A stretch of DNA of 64,000 bases from Guyanagaster necrorhizus. Lineage: Eukaryota; Basidiomycota; Agaricomycetes; Agaricales; Physalacriaceae. Where the stretch lies: positions 1,305,620 to 1,369,619 of the forward strand of contig NW_025064888.1 of assembly GCF_019112545.1 (NCBI RefSeq), in the 5' to 3' direction. This document shows, in pieces, positions 46,670-58,295 of the stretch (positions within the stretch are counted from its first letter, which is position 1; each line of letters starts with the position of its first letter). The position numbers and the translations under genes are program-made. The notes below the pieces were generated by a model. The model was not told the DNA's origin. It was given only the letters and a program-made list of their open reading frames with translations, and made no database searches.

Positions 46670-49240
46670 CTAATTTCCGCCGCCACCACCACATCCTCCG
46701 CCACTACCACCACATCCACCACCTCCTCCACAGCCTCCTCCACCACCTCCTCCACAGCCTGCACTACCTCCTCCTCCACACCCAGCGCCTAGAAAAAAAA
46801 GACCAAATCAGAATATCACTCAAACATCCAGCTACACTCAAAACTCACCACCACTCCCACATCCACCAACACCCTTCAAAAACAAACAGATTAAGTTCAA
46901 AGCAAAAAAGTCCGATTAGGAGGACTCACAACAGCAGCACATCCCCCGACCCCTCCACCCCCTCCAACCACATTCCCCGTCATCGCCACACACCCAACCC
47001 CATACACATAATTCAACGGAACCGGCACCAAAAACGCCGCGTCATGTCCAACACTCCTATTCCTACTAACCCCCCGCTCTTCTCGCCTAATCCTCCTCTC
47101 CCGCTTACTCAGCCTCTCCCGTCTCATAGCGTCGACCTGCCCCTGGTGCTGGAACGGATACACCGCATTATGGTCGCTCGGATGTGTCGCTGCGAGGAGA
47201 TCGCTTCGATCCCGGGGCGGGACGAGGTGAGAGAGCGCTACCGACTGCTTATGTATCGTTACGAGCCTGCTTATTCGTTGCCCAATCGTGTCGCCCGGGA
47301 GCGGACACCCGCAGTGTGTATATGCGATCCCGAATCGGTCCTGCAAAGGCAAAAGGTGTTAGCAAGGGCCCCGAAAAGGGACAGCGCGAATTCACATACT
47401 TTCCATGCCCGACAAGTGATATCAAAAGCTCTTGACAGCCTGTTTTCGGCCACCTTGTCGTCATGGTCGACGAACCGACCGACATATTCGAGACAGTCAC
47501 GCGAGTACTCCCGGGCCATGAGCTGGTGAGTGTGCCAAACCAGGTCAATGTCCAGCGTTGGGACAAAGAATCCAGCAGGTGACGACGACATCAGGTCCAG
47601 GAATCTGGTTTGTTTGTGAGGTCCGCTGAGCAACAGGCACCAAGAAGACACCCTGCTTACGCATGATAACGAGCAATACAGTGCCTCAGCGCTACTTCAT
47701 CCTCGGAGGACGAGAAAAAGTCCGGGTTTGTCCAACCTAGTTTATCCATCTTGTTCACAAACGATCCTTGTCGGAGTACCTTCATCGCGTAAGTGTTCCG
47801 CCTGTAGAGTGTTCACAAAGGTACCCACTGCCCCGACGAGATCCAACGAAAATATCTTGTCATCTTCGCACGCGCTCATGATCCGAGACAGCCTATCAAT
47901 TCAACATCAGGATTGCCAAAGAAACAACAAATACAAACGTACAATTGTCCTCCGTATACCCTCATACGCTGGCCCATAACACTTTGAATTTTCTGCATAC
48001 TGTAGTTCATTTTCTCCTGTATGTCGACCGCCCATTCCTGTTCGGTTTTCGCATCTCCCTTCCGAAATGCTGGCGGTCTCATCTCCAAAATGCGGGACTT
48101 GATAGCCTTCGCACGACCCGAATTGTCGATATTAAAAGGCGTGTGAAGAGTTCCGCTAGATGTCAAAGGTATCAATCAGCAGAAAGAAAGAAGAGACGAC
48201 AGTCAGAACATACGCAAGGACATCGCTGGAACCCACCAGGTCCTTCACAAGTTTGTGAAAAGACAACTTTTCCTTCGTAATCTTCAGCCAGCACCCTTTG
48301 CACCTGGCTGTGAACTCCTGTTGGAGATATCCGGTACCAAGGGAATCTGCCAGGCCTAGATCTCATTCAGAGATGGTTATCAAGACCAACGGCACCAGTA
48401 TTTACTCACGAACGTCGACCTTCGTGAGACATTTGGAGCAAACTATTTCTCGCTCAGTCAATATCATTGCCGACTCGAAAGGATCATAGGGGAGATGGGT
48501 CTTCTGCAGCCAGTTCTGGACACGGGCGTTTGACGGAGGCGAGTCGATGGTGTAGCATGTCCGTTCCTAATCCATCCAGTCAGCTCAACCTTGAAAAAAT
48601 AATTCAAGGTAACCATACGAGGTCCCGAAACCAGTCACCTATGCTTGCAAGTATCTTGATGTGCTTGTTTCGTAGCGAATCTTCAGAATACCGCCTGATA
48701 TGCGATCAACATAACATCACGGAAGGTACCACGCGAAGCATACGCAGGATTTGACAAGTAGGCGTGCCAAACCTGTGCAGCTCGAAATTAGCAACACGTT
48801 AGATACCAAAACGTACTATCCTTCACCATGATAACATCGACAGGAGGCAGCTGCTGGTCAGCGAAATCCAATTCGTCTTGAGCTGTCAGCGCCTTGCACC
48901 ATCTTTCGAACCTAACGAACACCGTCAAGCCTCGACAGCCTACCAGTAGCCAAGGAACATACCTCTCAACGGCCAGTCCAACGAACCACGACCACTTGCG
49001 GTCCTTATCGCTGGGGACATCTGGGTATCTGGAACGGTCGATCCCTTCGACTCGTTCCTTGAGGGAGGCAAAGTGCCTCAAGAGACATAGGTGGCCCTTG
49101 AGCTGAGATATGCTGACAAAGGGTGTCTGGAGGGCACGACTGCCGATGAACAGTGGGTAGGGTGGCTCGTATGAGGGTGGTTGGGCACCACCGTCGTCCC
49201 CACCGCTCGGTCGTGTGGAATATGGTGGTAAGACGTCCAT
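46670..49240 (-). CDS. GRDP-like (DUF1399) protein with Cys/Gly-rich tail, copy J
   Basis: Paralogue of the gene at 42751 with the same exon order. Start ATG at 49240 (M-D-V-L-P-P-Y-S-T-R-P), supported by a TATA-like TATAAA at 49272-49277. Landmarks are L-K-G-H-L-C-L-L-R-H-F, then W-S-W-F-V-G-L-A-V-E-R near 48980, a Cys-pair region near 48440-48300, and V-P-T-L-D-I-D-L-V-W-H-T-H-Q-L at about 47570-47526. A Gly-rich region (V-G-G-G-G-G-V-G-G-C) near 46950 and a last exon of C-G-G-G-G repeats end in Asn and TAG at 46670. The tail differs from copy I in spacing and in ending N rather than D. Function unknown. Some splice sites are approximate. Confidence 0.8.
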
Positions 49241-49491
49241 TAGATTGAATAGATGGTGGATGATCACAGGGTTTATATCACGGAGCTCCTATTACCGTTT
49301 GAGGTTAAGTGGCATCAAAGGGGATATTACGCGTGCACAGCTGGCCCAGGAACTGAAACCTGAGAGGAAACGTCGGAACTTGGTCGACGCTTTATGTATT
49401 ACACTATCTCATTGCCGTCAGCATAGAGTACATCGCGGAAAACGAAAAACAACGCACTGAATCAGAGACCAAACTTGGTTCGGCTGCTTGT

Positions 49492-49937
49492 CTACTCGAT
49501 ACTCGAAAATCGAGCTCTAAAGTGAGTGGGTGGATATGCCGAAATCAAAGGCGCTTCCATTGCCAGAGCAATTGCTGTCGAATTCTTTCGAAATTCCTTC
49601 ATCGCTTTGACAAGTATCTCGGAGCATCGTGGATCAGGTCCGTTCCACCATGCGCAGGGATGTCGTGACAGTTGTCCCGGTCGCAAGAGGCTTGAGAGAC
49701 TAGCTTTCGGAAGGTGACGCGGATAGGATTATCGGTGTAGACACTAAAGGTCATTGATTGGCTGGACTGGAGTATCGTTATCATCGGTGATCCTCTCCTA
49801 CGCCAGGAGTCCACATACACATGCACCAGCTGTTGCCCTGAGGGCTGTACAACTGTCAACGACCCCAATTGAATACGACAACAGGCGCATATATCCTGCC
49901 CTAAAGTATATATATGCATAATGAGTAAACAAAACAA
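49492..49937 (-). CDS. Possible small hypothetical gene or gene fragment
   Basis: Two overlapping minus-strand open frames (49937-49599 and 49686-49492) could be joined. The first contains V-H-V-Y-V-D-S-W-R-R-R-G-S-P and M-T-F-S-V-Y-T-D-N-P-I-R-V-T-F. I do not recognise it. It may be a fragment left by rearrangement beside the transposon island. Confidence 0.25.
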
Positions 49938-50390
49938 GCATAGTAAAGAGTTTGCTCACCAATACCGGCACCTCCGCTGGCTTGCTAATTCTGACAACGC
50001 GCTTTTTGCTACTGCAGCAATGTCATGAAAATGGAGATTCACAGGTACGATAACGTGCTTTGTAGAACTCGCCAAAACACATCACGGAAAAAGGAAGTAT
50101 TTCGACGCGATTAACCAGTGTAAAACCAGTGTAAAACCCGTGCAGGAAGCAGACGCGGTAGAAGTGAAACAGAAAGTCTGAAATTTGAAATTTGCTGACT
50201 TTATTTGGCTCCGCTTGGCAGCGTGTCTTGACGTCGCCTTTCCGGGGAATTTAAACTCATGCCGCGAGATTTCGATCGTTTTAATGACCGAGTGTAATGC
50301 GATATTGAAAATTGGAAATTGTATACCATTAGTCTAGTGGCCAACTTTACATAATTCATGCTCAGTGCAAAAAATACACTACCAAACATC
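49938..50390. other. Transition from CpG-normal to CpG-poor sequence
   Basis: CG dinucleotides are frequent to about 50310 and almost vanish after about 50340. No gene recognised. Confidence 0.5.
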
Positions 50391-50893
50391 TAGGCTCATA
50401 TCAGGGTGAGAAGACTCATAGATTCTTTCTTACAACACATGACTCTACCTCACTTTAATGAACACTCATGAGAGAATGTAGCATCTAACAATGCTCAGAG
50501 AACATTGATCTCTGGTTCTGACTGAAGAATCCACAGCCACTAAAGCTGTACATGCAGACCATAATAGAGAGCTGCTTACTTATCTACTTGAGTGATTCAA
50601 GTCTGTACTTGGTACCAATTCTCCATGATGAAACATTTGATATACATGTTGGAAATACAGACAACAATGTTCATGAATGAAAAGCTGTTTCAGAAAACTG
50701 GCACCATGTCTTCCTTCTACTCTGTATTTTTCATGTCTGGTGGGCTTGGCAAAATAGACTGAACAAGAACTTATAGTCAATACCAAAAGGACAGGCACAG
50801 AAGACAGTGCACCTTCAGATAGCCCTTGTTTTGATGAAGCTCCTGAAGGAGGTCAATGGATATGATGAGGCTATGAAGATCTATCAGAACAAA
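50391..50893 (-). pseudogene. Unidentified decayed element, left part
   Basis: A CpG-poor sequence with coding-like minus-strand stretches (e.g. Y-R-V-E-G-R-H-G-A-S-F-L-K near 50710). The copia element is inserted in it; its other half is at 58296-58481. I cannot name the family. Confidence 0.35.
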
Positions 50894-50898
50894 CAGCA
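50894..50898. repeat. Target-site duplication of copia element, left copy
   Basis: CAGCA directly precedes the left LTR and is repeated at 58291-58295. Confidence 0.8.
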
Positions 50899-50976
50899 TA
50901 ATGACAAAAGATACTTTGTAAGAACTATGAAGGGTAAAAGTAAGCAAGTGGTTAATGGTCAGGATAAATAGACATA

Positions 50977-53373
50977 CAGTTGACTATCTCACAATGCATG
51001 ATGTTGAAATGCATAATTCTGACTTTGCATATGGATTGGGCTGGAACGCAGTTGGGGAGCAGGGAAATGGGCTAGAAATGCATATCGCATAATGCATATG
51101 GTTTTAGTTAGGAATATGCATTGTCAGATTGAAAATTATAGTAAGCTGATATGACATTATACATATATTAGAACAATAAAGAACATAATTTGTTTGTATG
51201 GACTATGACAAACACAAAAAAAATTATTGTAAAGTGATGCAGCCTATATCTCTATAAACATGCCTCCTGAACCAATATGAAAACCATGTGCTAAACCTGG
51301 AAATCCATATGAGCATACAAAACAGAAGGAGAAAGTCCCAATGTACACATCATCAGCTCAGCCTCCAAAGCAGATCTCCCACCCACACCTCACAACAGGA
51401 GACTGGCTTGTAGTATTCAAACATGTTGATAACCATCCTTCCCATTGACATGCTGACATTGTGGCACATTTTGCAAACCAAAAGGAAGGTGCACTGCTCT
51501 TTACCCAATCAACTCTTTCACAGAAACTGGCATCTCATACAAAAATCAAACAGTGTGCAAATGAGAACCCTAATGCACTATCATCCAAAAAGTCTTGTAT
51601 TGTCACCTGACCTGATGTGGAGTGTGCTGTTGCATCCTGGTATCAGAACATGCAGCTCTGAGATGAGACTGTGACTGGTGCAATGCTGATAGAGAAGTGA
51701 AATCAGATTGAAAATCTGATGAATATTCCAGAGAATCAGTGTTTGAAAGGAGAGGGATGGTTGAGGTCATTCTGCAAGACATGGAAGATTCAGGAGGTTC
51801 AGCGGCATGGAGAAGCAGGCTCAGTGGATATGATGGCAGTGAAAAAAGAACGTGTGCATCTTCACAGCATTATGGCAAAATATGTGATGCAGGACAGATG
51901 GAATATTGATGAATCCAGTCTTGTCATCTTTGCCATCCCAGATCATACCTTGGCATCTGGTCCTATGAGTGGATGAAAACAGGACAAGTTCTGCATCACC
52001 ATGTGTTTTGCTGTGAATGCAGATGGGAGTGAGCGAATGCCAGTTGTTTTCATTGGCAAGTCAAAGCAACCATGGTGTTTCAAGAAAAAGAGTCCAACAG
52101 CAATGGGATTCTATTATCAGAATAACAAGAAGGCCTGGATGACAAGCAAAATATTTATGGAGTGGGTGAAGATGTTTGATTTAAAGATGAAGAGGGAGAT
52201 GCAGCAGGTTCTGCTGACCTTGGACAACTTTCAAGGGCATTCCATCACTTATACACCCCATAACACAAAGCTGGAGTTCTTTGAGCCCAATATGACTCCC
52301 TATGTTCAGCTGCTAGATGCTGGTATTATCCACTGCTTCAAGGCACATTATTGGAATGCCATGTGTATCTGTGCACTTGATCTTGATGATCTTGGAGAGT
52401 CTGAGATCTTCAAGCTTGATCTCCTTGAAGCTATGACTATCACTTGTGATGCTTAGGCAAATGTCAGCAGTGAAATGATAGCAAACTGCTGGAAACACAC
52501 TGGTATAATGCCTGACAATGCACCTGAGTCACAGTCTACCACACCATCCAATGATTTCCAAGCTGCCTCACTTCTCAAGCCTGCATGGAACCTTGTTCAT
52601 GACTTTGCCTCAACAGACAAATACATGCTTCCAGGGATCAAACAGGCATTGCAGGATCTGCTTGGAAACCAATATGCTGATGCTGACTGGCATCCTGCTC
52701 TTATAGCTGTTATGAATGCAGAGAATGATGTTGGTAAAGCACTGGAGGCAGTCAATCAGTTGGCTTCTTTGTCACAGTCAAAAATGAACACACCTCCCAC
52801 CCAAATTGCCCCCATTCAACAGCTTCAGACAGCAGAGATAATGTTGAAGGACCATCTTGTTGAATTGAAACAACGAAATCGCATGTTTGGTCCTATTCCA
52901 ACCATTGAAGAGATGGTTAACTCTATTGCAGAAGAGTATACTGAAGATCTTGAGGTGATGCCAACAGATGAGGAGATTGTTGCTGCTGTCAAGCATAATA
53001 TTGCAGTAGAAAATGGGGAAATAACTGTCATTGATGATGATGAGGAGGAAGAAGAGGAAGAGGAGGGTGAGGAAGAACAGACCTTGATAACTACAAGGGA
53101 AGGATTTGAGCTTATTCAAAAGCTGGAGGCATTTTGTGTTTCACAAGGTGACCAGGGTGGATTAGTACCACAGCTGAGGAAGTTAAGAGGGGCATTATTC
53201 AAGGAGATGCATGGAAAGCTGACCCAAAAGCCACTGACAGCATTTTGGGGAAATGACGACGTTGTCACATAAAGTCACATGTCACATCACATGCTATTTT
53301 GGTTCTGCATAAATCTATAAATGCATATGGTTTTGGTGTCTCCCAACCATATGCATTGTGAGATAGTCAACTG
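50977..53373 (+). mobile_element. Pogo-type (Tc1/mariner superfamily) DNA transposon
   Basis: The ends are perfect 23-bp inverted repeats CAGTTGACTATCTCACAATG.. (50977-50999 and 53351-53373), flanked by the dinucleotide TA on both sides (50975-50976 and 53374-53375), as expected for pogo/Tigger elements. It encodes one transposase pseudogene. Internal subterminal copies of AATGCATATGGTTTT occur near both ends. It is inserted in the copia 3' LTR and so is younger than that copia copy. Confidence 0.92.
51260..53272 (+). pseudogene. Pogo transposase (CENP-B HTH plus DDE)
   Basis: A single frame runs from ATG 51260 to TAA 53270-53272, 671 codons, with no frameshift but seven internal stops: TGA at 51278, 51446, 51608, 51659, 51698, 51974 and TAG at 52454. 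The order is an N-terminal HTH region, CENP-B-type HTH (G-E-G-W-L-R-S-F-C-K near 51750), then the DDE_1 nuclease with W-N-I-D-E-S-S (first Asp) near 51905, L-T-L-D-N-F-Q-G-H (second) near 52222 and Q-L-L-D-A-G-I-I near 52310. The C-terminal domain has an acidic run of Asp/Glu near 53030-53080. The stops are explained by CGA-to-TGA or TGG-to-TGA/TAG changes. It is dead now but lost function recently. Confidence 0.9.
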
Positions 53374-55027
53374 TACCTCAGTTGTATGCAGCAAGAGTAG
53401 AATATCTGAGGTATCATATAAACTATGGCAAGGCTTTTATATGAAAAACTGTAAGGACAGGAGTATGTATATAAAAGATTAGTAATAAGTAGAAAAAATA
53501 TGGAATGGCAGAAACTCAACATCAAGGTGCAGATAACCTCCAATACTCCTCCCCCTTCCCTCTCTCCTTATCTGTACTACACCCCCATTGAAATATTGAG
53601 GTCCATGAGGAAACTGTAGTGTGAGTCACAAGAGAGTGGCTTAGTAAACATATCTGCCAAGTTTGTGTTTCCTCAGATGAACTGGATGTGAAGAGAACTA
53701 TTGCTAACAAGCTCATGGATGTAGTGTTCATGAATACAAATATGTTTGATCTTGTGATATGATCTAGTGTTCATTGTCAAGGCCACTGCTCTCTGGTTAT
53801 CACAATAGAGGATCACAGACTTTGGTTGGAGAAGTTTGACCTTGGCCATTCAAGTCATCATCCACATCATTTGTTGCACAATCCTGCTGAGTGCAATGTA
53901 CTCAGCCTCAACAGTAGATAGTGTGACAGAAGCCTGGCACTTTGAACTCCAAGTGACAGACCCTTCAGATATCATGAAAATATATCTTGAGATAGACTGG
54001 ATAGTGTCATGGCATTCCACATAGTCTGCATTGATAAAACCAACAGATGTCAGTGGTTGGTCACATGAGAAGAGGAGTGTATAATCCATGTTTCCCTTGA
54101 TGTATGTGACAATATAGAGTAATGCTTTTCAATGGTTGAGTCCAGGATTAGTCTGGAAACATGCAAGAAGCCCAACAGAGTAGCATAAGTCAGAGCAAGT
54201 TGCAAGCTGGCCTCACATAACTTGCCTGAGGAGATGACAGTAAGGGTACAGCTCCATTTTGTCTTGCTCTGCCTGCATGGTCAGGCTCTGTGATACATCC
54301 AGAACAATGTCAACTGATAATGAGGTAGATCTAACAGTCAAATATTGAAGGCCAAAATCCTCAAGAATGTTCTCTCAGTAGGGCTTCTGTGAAAAAGAGA
54401 TAGTTCCCACATTGAGATCCTGCATGAGCTTCATAACAAGGAAGTATTGATTCTCTCCAATATCCTTGAGCTCCCACTTCTCCTCCAACTCCCATTTCCA
54501 CCTCTCTGCCTCTTTCTTATTAGATGATGTGCCCCACATGTCATCTGTATAGGTGTCTGTCAAGGTATAGTCACCATCAGAGTCATCAATTGTTTGTACA
54601 CATAGATCAGCTTGAGAAGTCTTGTATCTGAGGTCATCATAAGTCTTTCTGAGGGTTTTGTACCAGTCATGGCCTCTCTGCATTGTCTTGTAAATTGTAT
54701 GCATGAGTTTGCAGACCTTATCTTCTTGACCACTGATTGTGTAGCCTGATAGCTGGCACATATAGATATTCTCCTTTGTTTTGCTATTCAGATAAGCTAA
54801 AATAAAGTCAACCTGCCACAGATAAAGGCCAAGCTTAGCTGCAACCACTGCTGACATTCTGACTGAGTCAAAATGAGTAACTGCAGCCCAGATGTCATTA
54901 TAGTTGAGGCTATATTGCTGGGTATAACCTTTTCTGACCAGGTATGCCTTATTCCTCAACCAATTACCATTATCATCCCATTTCATGCCATATACCCACC
55001 TGCAGTCCATGATGTTCACACTCTCAG

Positions 55028-55991
55028 TGTTAGACCTAACTGACACATGACCTGAACACATGATAAACTAGCACTGTGTATTCATACAGTCATGCTAGAG
55101 TCTACTTAATGTGTTCTAGTAGATGAAGTGCTTTCAAGGCTGATGACAAACAAGGCTTGAGAGAAGATAGTATGAGATAAACTTATAGCTCAAAGCTGGG
55201 CTACTACAGTGAAAGCTATCCTACTTATATACTGTTCTGCTTGTGATAAATATAACTACTATCTATTGTTCTGCATTTTGATACTAATCCTGCCTGGTCA
55301 TTGGGAGGAGTACAATGTTAAGCCCAAACTCCACATGACTAATAACACATGATAGACTAACAAAACCTTGCACTTCAGGTTATACTGTTAGAATTCACTG
55401 ATGCACTATCAGTATTGTGTGATCAAGGCATTTGCAAGTTGCTTGAGATAGAATGGTGAAGAATAAACTTTAGCTTGAAGCTGAGGTATTACAGCGAGAG
55501 CTATGCTACTTAAATACTGTTCTGTTATCTGGCTATTAATAAATGTTCACAAAAGATATTGTCTGTTGTAGAGCTGTTACCCCTGCTGTTACCAGGCTTT
55601 CCACAAAAGCTGTTATCTTGCTGTTGTGCTGTGACTGCTTCACTGCTGTTTAGTGACAAAAGGAGTATTGTCTCTCTCTTTACAGCACACAGCAGTGCAA
55701 TAAGACTATGACTGACTGGGTTGCTTACTAAGCCTTCCCACAGTTCTAGGTGCTGGCCTAAGCACCCTGACTAAGCAAAGATAGGGGTCATTTCTGAGGA
55801 AAAAGAAAGAAAATAAGGAAAAATCATAACATACAATGGAGAATTGTCTGTAGGTGAGGCAACCAAGTACAATGGTGCCCTATCTGTTGTGATTACCTAA
55901 TGTTCCCATGCCCTTTGAGAAGGTGCTTAAGATAAGATAGGCACTCTGATAAAATAAGAAAAAGGTATAGAAATGAGGAAAAATCATAACA
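55028..55991 (-). repeat. Solo gypsy LTR A, itself interrupted by LTR B
   Basis: The ends TGTTAGA and ATAACA match the E1/E2/E3 LTR family, flanked by the 5-bp duplication CTCAG (55023-55027 and 55992-55996). Without the insertion (LTR B plus one duplication, 521 bp) it is 443 bp. No internal element sequence remains, so it is a solo LTR from LTR-LTR recombination, sitting in the copia RT. Confidence 0.85.
55316..55831 (-). repeat. Solo gypsy LTR B, nested inside LTR A
   Basis: 516 bp, TGTTAAG...ATAACA, flanked by TACAA on both sides (55311-55315 and 55832-55836). It contains the intact family self-primer block TTAGCTTGAAGCTG at 55470-55483. It is the innermost insertion of this nest. Confidence 0.87.
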
Positions 55992-58095
55992 CTCAGGTAA
56001 GTCAACAAGGCCCCATATATGCTTTATCATATTTATATTGTATTCAACATCCATAGCAGCCATCCATTGCTCCTTATCAACTTGCACAGTGTCCTTGTAG
56101 CTTGTAGGGATATAAGAGTCTCAAGGAGAAGATGATGCAGCCTTGGAAACTTGTGGACATCTATTATTGGTTGCCCATTCATCACTGTGGGTGCAAGCAT
56201 TGGCCTTCCATTGCTCAGATTGTTGAGATTCTACAGCTGTAGTAGTAATATGTGTTAAACAGGCTGAGCAATGTAAAATAGCTAACTGATCAATCAGCAA
56301 GCTTGCTACTGCCATCTACAAGGTGGCCATTTGCTATTGGCTTCTTAGCCCAACAGATGGATCCAAATACATGCAGAAAGGAGAGGTCTTAGCAGCAACT
56401 GGTGAATGACTTTGCAGGGATCTTTTTGAGATGATGACATGATGGGGCTAAGTTCTGAGTGAAGATGGACATAGATGCAGTCTCTGCCCAGAAATGGTCA
56501 GGAAGCCCTGAGTTGTTGGGCAGAGTGTATATGTCTTTCATTGTCATATGTATCACTCATTCTGTTAATCTATTTCATGCAGAGGAGTGTGAAGCAGTTA
56601 GCTCCAGAATAATCTCATGGTCATTATAATATTTGGCTCATTTTGCCCTCATGAATGCTCTATCAGCACAAACCTGCTTGATCTTCTTTCCAGTTTGGAT
56701 CTCTGCTATCTTTTAGAACCTATCAAAGGGTGCCAGCATTGATTCATCTGCCAAAAACTCCCTTGCTTTGTATAAAGTCTCACTATCAATAAAGATCATC
56801 AAGTAGGTTTTTTCTCCCACTGATGCAGTCCTTGATGATCCCCACAAATCAGTTGCAACAAGCTCAAGCATATCCACCATGGGGTCTGTAGTTTCATTGA
56901 AAGGATGACATGCATGATGAGTGAGTATATAATCTTCATAATGGCTGGTGAGTTCACTGGATATGATTGTTAAACCATCTATGAGCTGTTTAGATGCCAT
57001 CTCCATGATTTTAGATGGGTCTATATGTGCAAGATGATGGTGTCAATCTACAACAGATATGGGTGACAAGCAGAATACCACTGCTTTTTGCACAGCAGCA
57101 TCAAGAACATATATGCCATCTGACCTTCTTTCAGTGACTATTTCATTGCTGTTTTTATTGCTGACAATGGCTTGCTCTTCAAAAAAGATGATGGACAGAC
57201 CAGCCTTATCAAGAGAGCTGATGGAGATGAGGTTCACAGTAAGAGAGAGTGAGTGCAGTGTATTTTTGAAAGTTATTCTGACCTTCTTTCCACCAATGTT
57301 GAAAACCTTTGATGCAGTTTCCATTCTAAGGATGTTGAATAAACTCTTTCCCTCAATTGCAGATGAGCCTGTATGATAGGCAAGAGGTTTATAGTCTGTG
57401 AAATCCTCTTAGTCTTTAAAAAAGTAGTCACTTGCATCTGAGTCCATAAAGGTGAGCATCACATTGGGTTTTCAGCCAGCAAAAGTAGTGGTAACATATG
57501 CCTTCTCTGTAGGTTCAATGTCACAGGCTATATTTCCAGCATTGTCATCACTTTCTTCCTCTTTGTCATCACTCTCAATGTTGACAAGAGCAGGCATCTT
57601 GTCATTATCACTCTCAGACTCAAACAGCAAATCTCCATTAAACAACTGTACCTCTAATCCAATGGGGTCCAGAATGTTGAGGATAATCTGAGAGAGTGCA
57701 AGCTGGTCTCAAAAAAGCCACTCATCATGAGATGGAGCAGAAGAGTAGATGGGGGTTGAATCTAGTGGTAAAGATGTAGTAGTGTAGGTCCACTTGTGGG
57801 AGCAGCAGAGACAGCAGAGCATAGTATCATTCTGTCTATGTAGCCCCACAGACCTTTACTTTTCAGCAATGCAGATATTTGAAGTGTCCATGAGGCATAG
57901 TTCTTTCCATTGAAGTGTTTAGTGATGTCAAAAAGTATAGTAACTCCAGATACAGTTGTCAACATCATGGAGGGTGTTTACTGGTTGTGTAATTGGTAGA
58001 TGCCAGAGAGTATGTTGTTTTGATGAATGTTTTTGAGTCAAAAATAATGCCACATAGTCTTTTGGATCAGTTATAGGCTACAGGGCCTTATAACC

Positions 58096-58290
58096 TAATG
58101 ACAAAAGATACTTTGTAAGAACTCAGTCATATGCAGCAAAAGTAGAGTAACTGAGGTATCATATAAACTACAGTGAGGCTTTTATATGAAAAATTGTAAG
58201 GACAGGAGTATGTATATAAAAGGTAAGTAATAAGTAGGAAAAATATAGAATGGCAGAAACTCAACATCAAGATGTGGATAACCTTCAATA
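58096..58290 (-). repeat. Copia 5' LTR
   Basis: 195 bp, ending in CAATA on the plus strand, matching the outer parts of 50899-53545. It lacks the roughly 50-bp segment present in the left copy. Confidence 0.8.
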
Positions 58291-58295
58291 CAGCA
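58291..58295. repeat. Target-site duplication of copia element, right copy
   Basis: CAGCA, matching 50894-50898. Confidence 0.8.

Larger units (their letters stand above)
50899..53545 (-). repeat. Copia 3' LTR, interrupted by pogo element
   Basis: Homology to the right LTR covers 50899-50923 and about 53380-53545. Between them lie about 50 extra bases absent from the right LTR, plus the pogo element (50977-53373). A purine tract (minus strand AAGGAGAGAGGGAAGGGGG) abuts its inner edge. Confidence 0.8.
53546..57968 (-). pseudogene. Copia gag-pol
   Basis: Read from the right on the minus strand: gag (F-N-G-K-N-Y-A-S-W-T-L-Q near 57915); protease site near 57440 reading D-S-D-A-S where the family has D-S-G-A-S; pre-integrase region (N-L-I-S-I-S-S-L-D-K-A-G-L) near 57230; integrase (L-E-L-V-A-T-D-L-W-G-S) near 56860; RT (W-V-Y-G-M-K-W-D ... 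Q-V-D-F-I-L-A-Y-L-N ... Y-T-D-D-M) from about 55020 to 54375; RNase H (S-T-V-E-A-E-Y-I-A-L-S) near 53900. The RT is cut by a solo LTR at 55028-55991; the reading L-V-D-L-P-E at about 56000 resumes as V-N-I-M-D-C-R-W past it. Many stops make it non-functional. Confidence 0.85.
50899..58290 (-). mobile_element. E4: Ty1/copia LTR retrotransposon with nested insertions
   Basis: On the minus strand the order is right LTR (58096-58290), gag, protease, integrase, RT, RNase H, left LTR (50899-53545 including the pogo insertion). Integrase before RT defines copia. The target duplication is CAGCA. LTR ends read TATTG...CATTA, so the usual TG...CA ends are lost in both copies, or were non-canonical from the start. 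It carries a pogo element in its 3' LTR and a solo gypsy LTR in its RT. Coding frames are broken. Confidence 0.88.

Noticed and set aside
51260..53272. TGA read as an amino acid (recoding) in the pogo transposase
   Set aside because: Neighbouring nuclear genes use TGA as a normal stop (P450, SEC27), and the same transitions affect all transposons here; decay is simpler.
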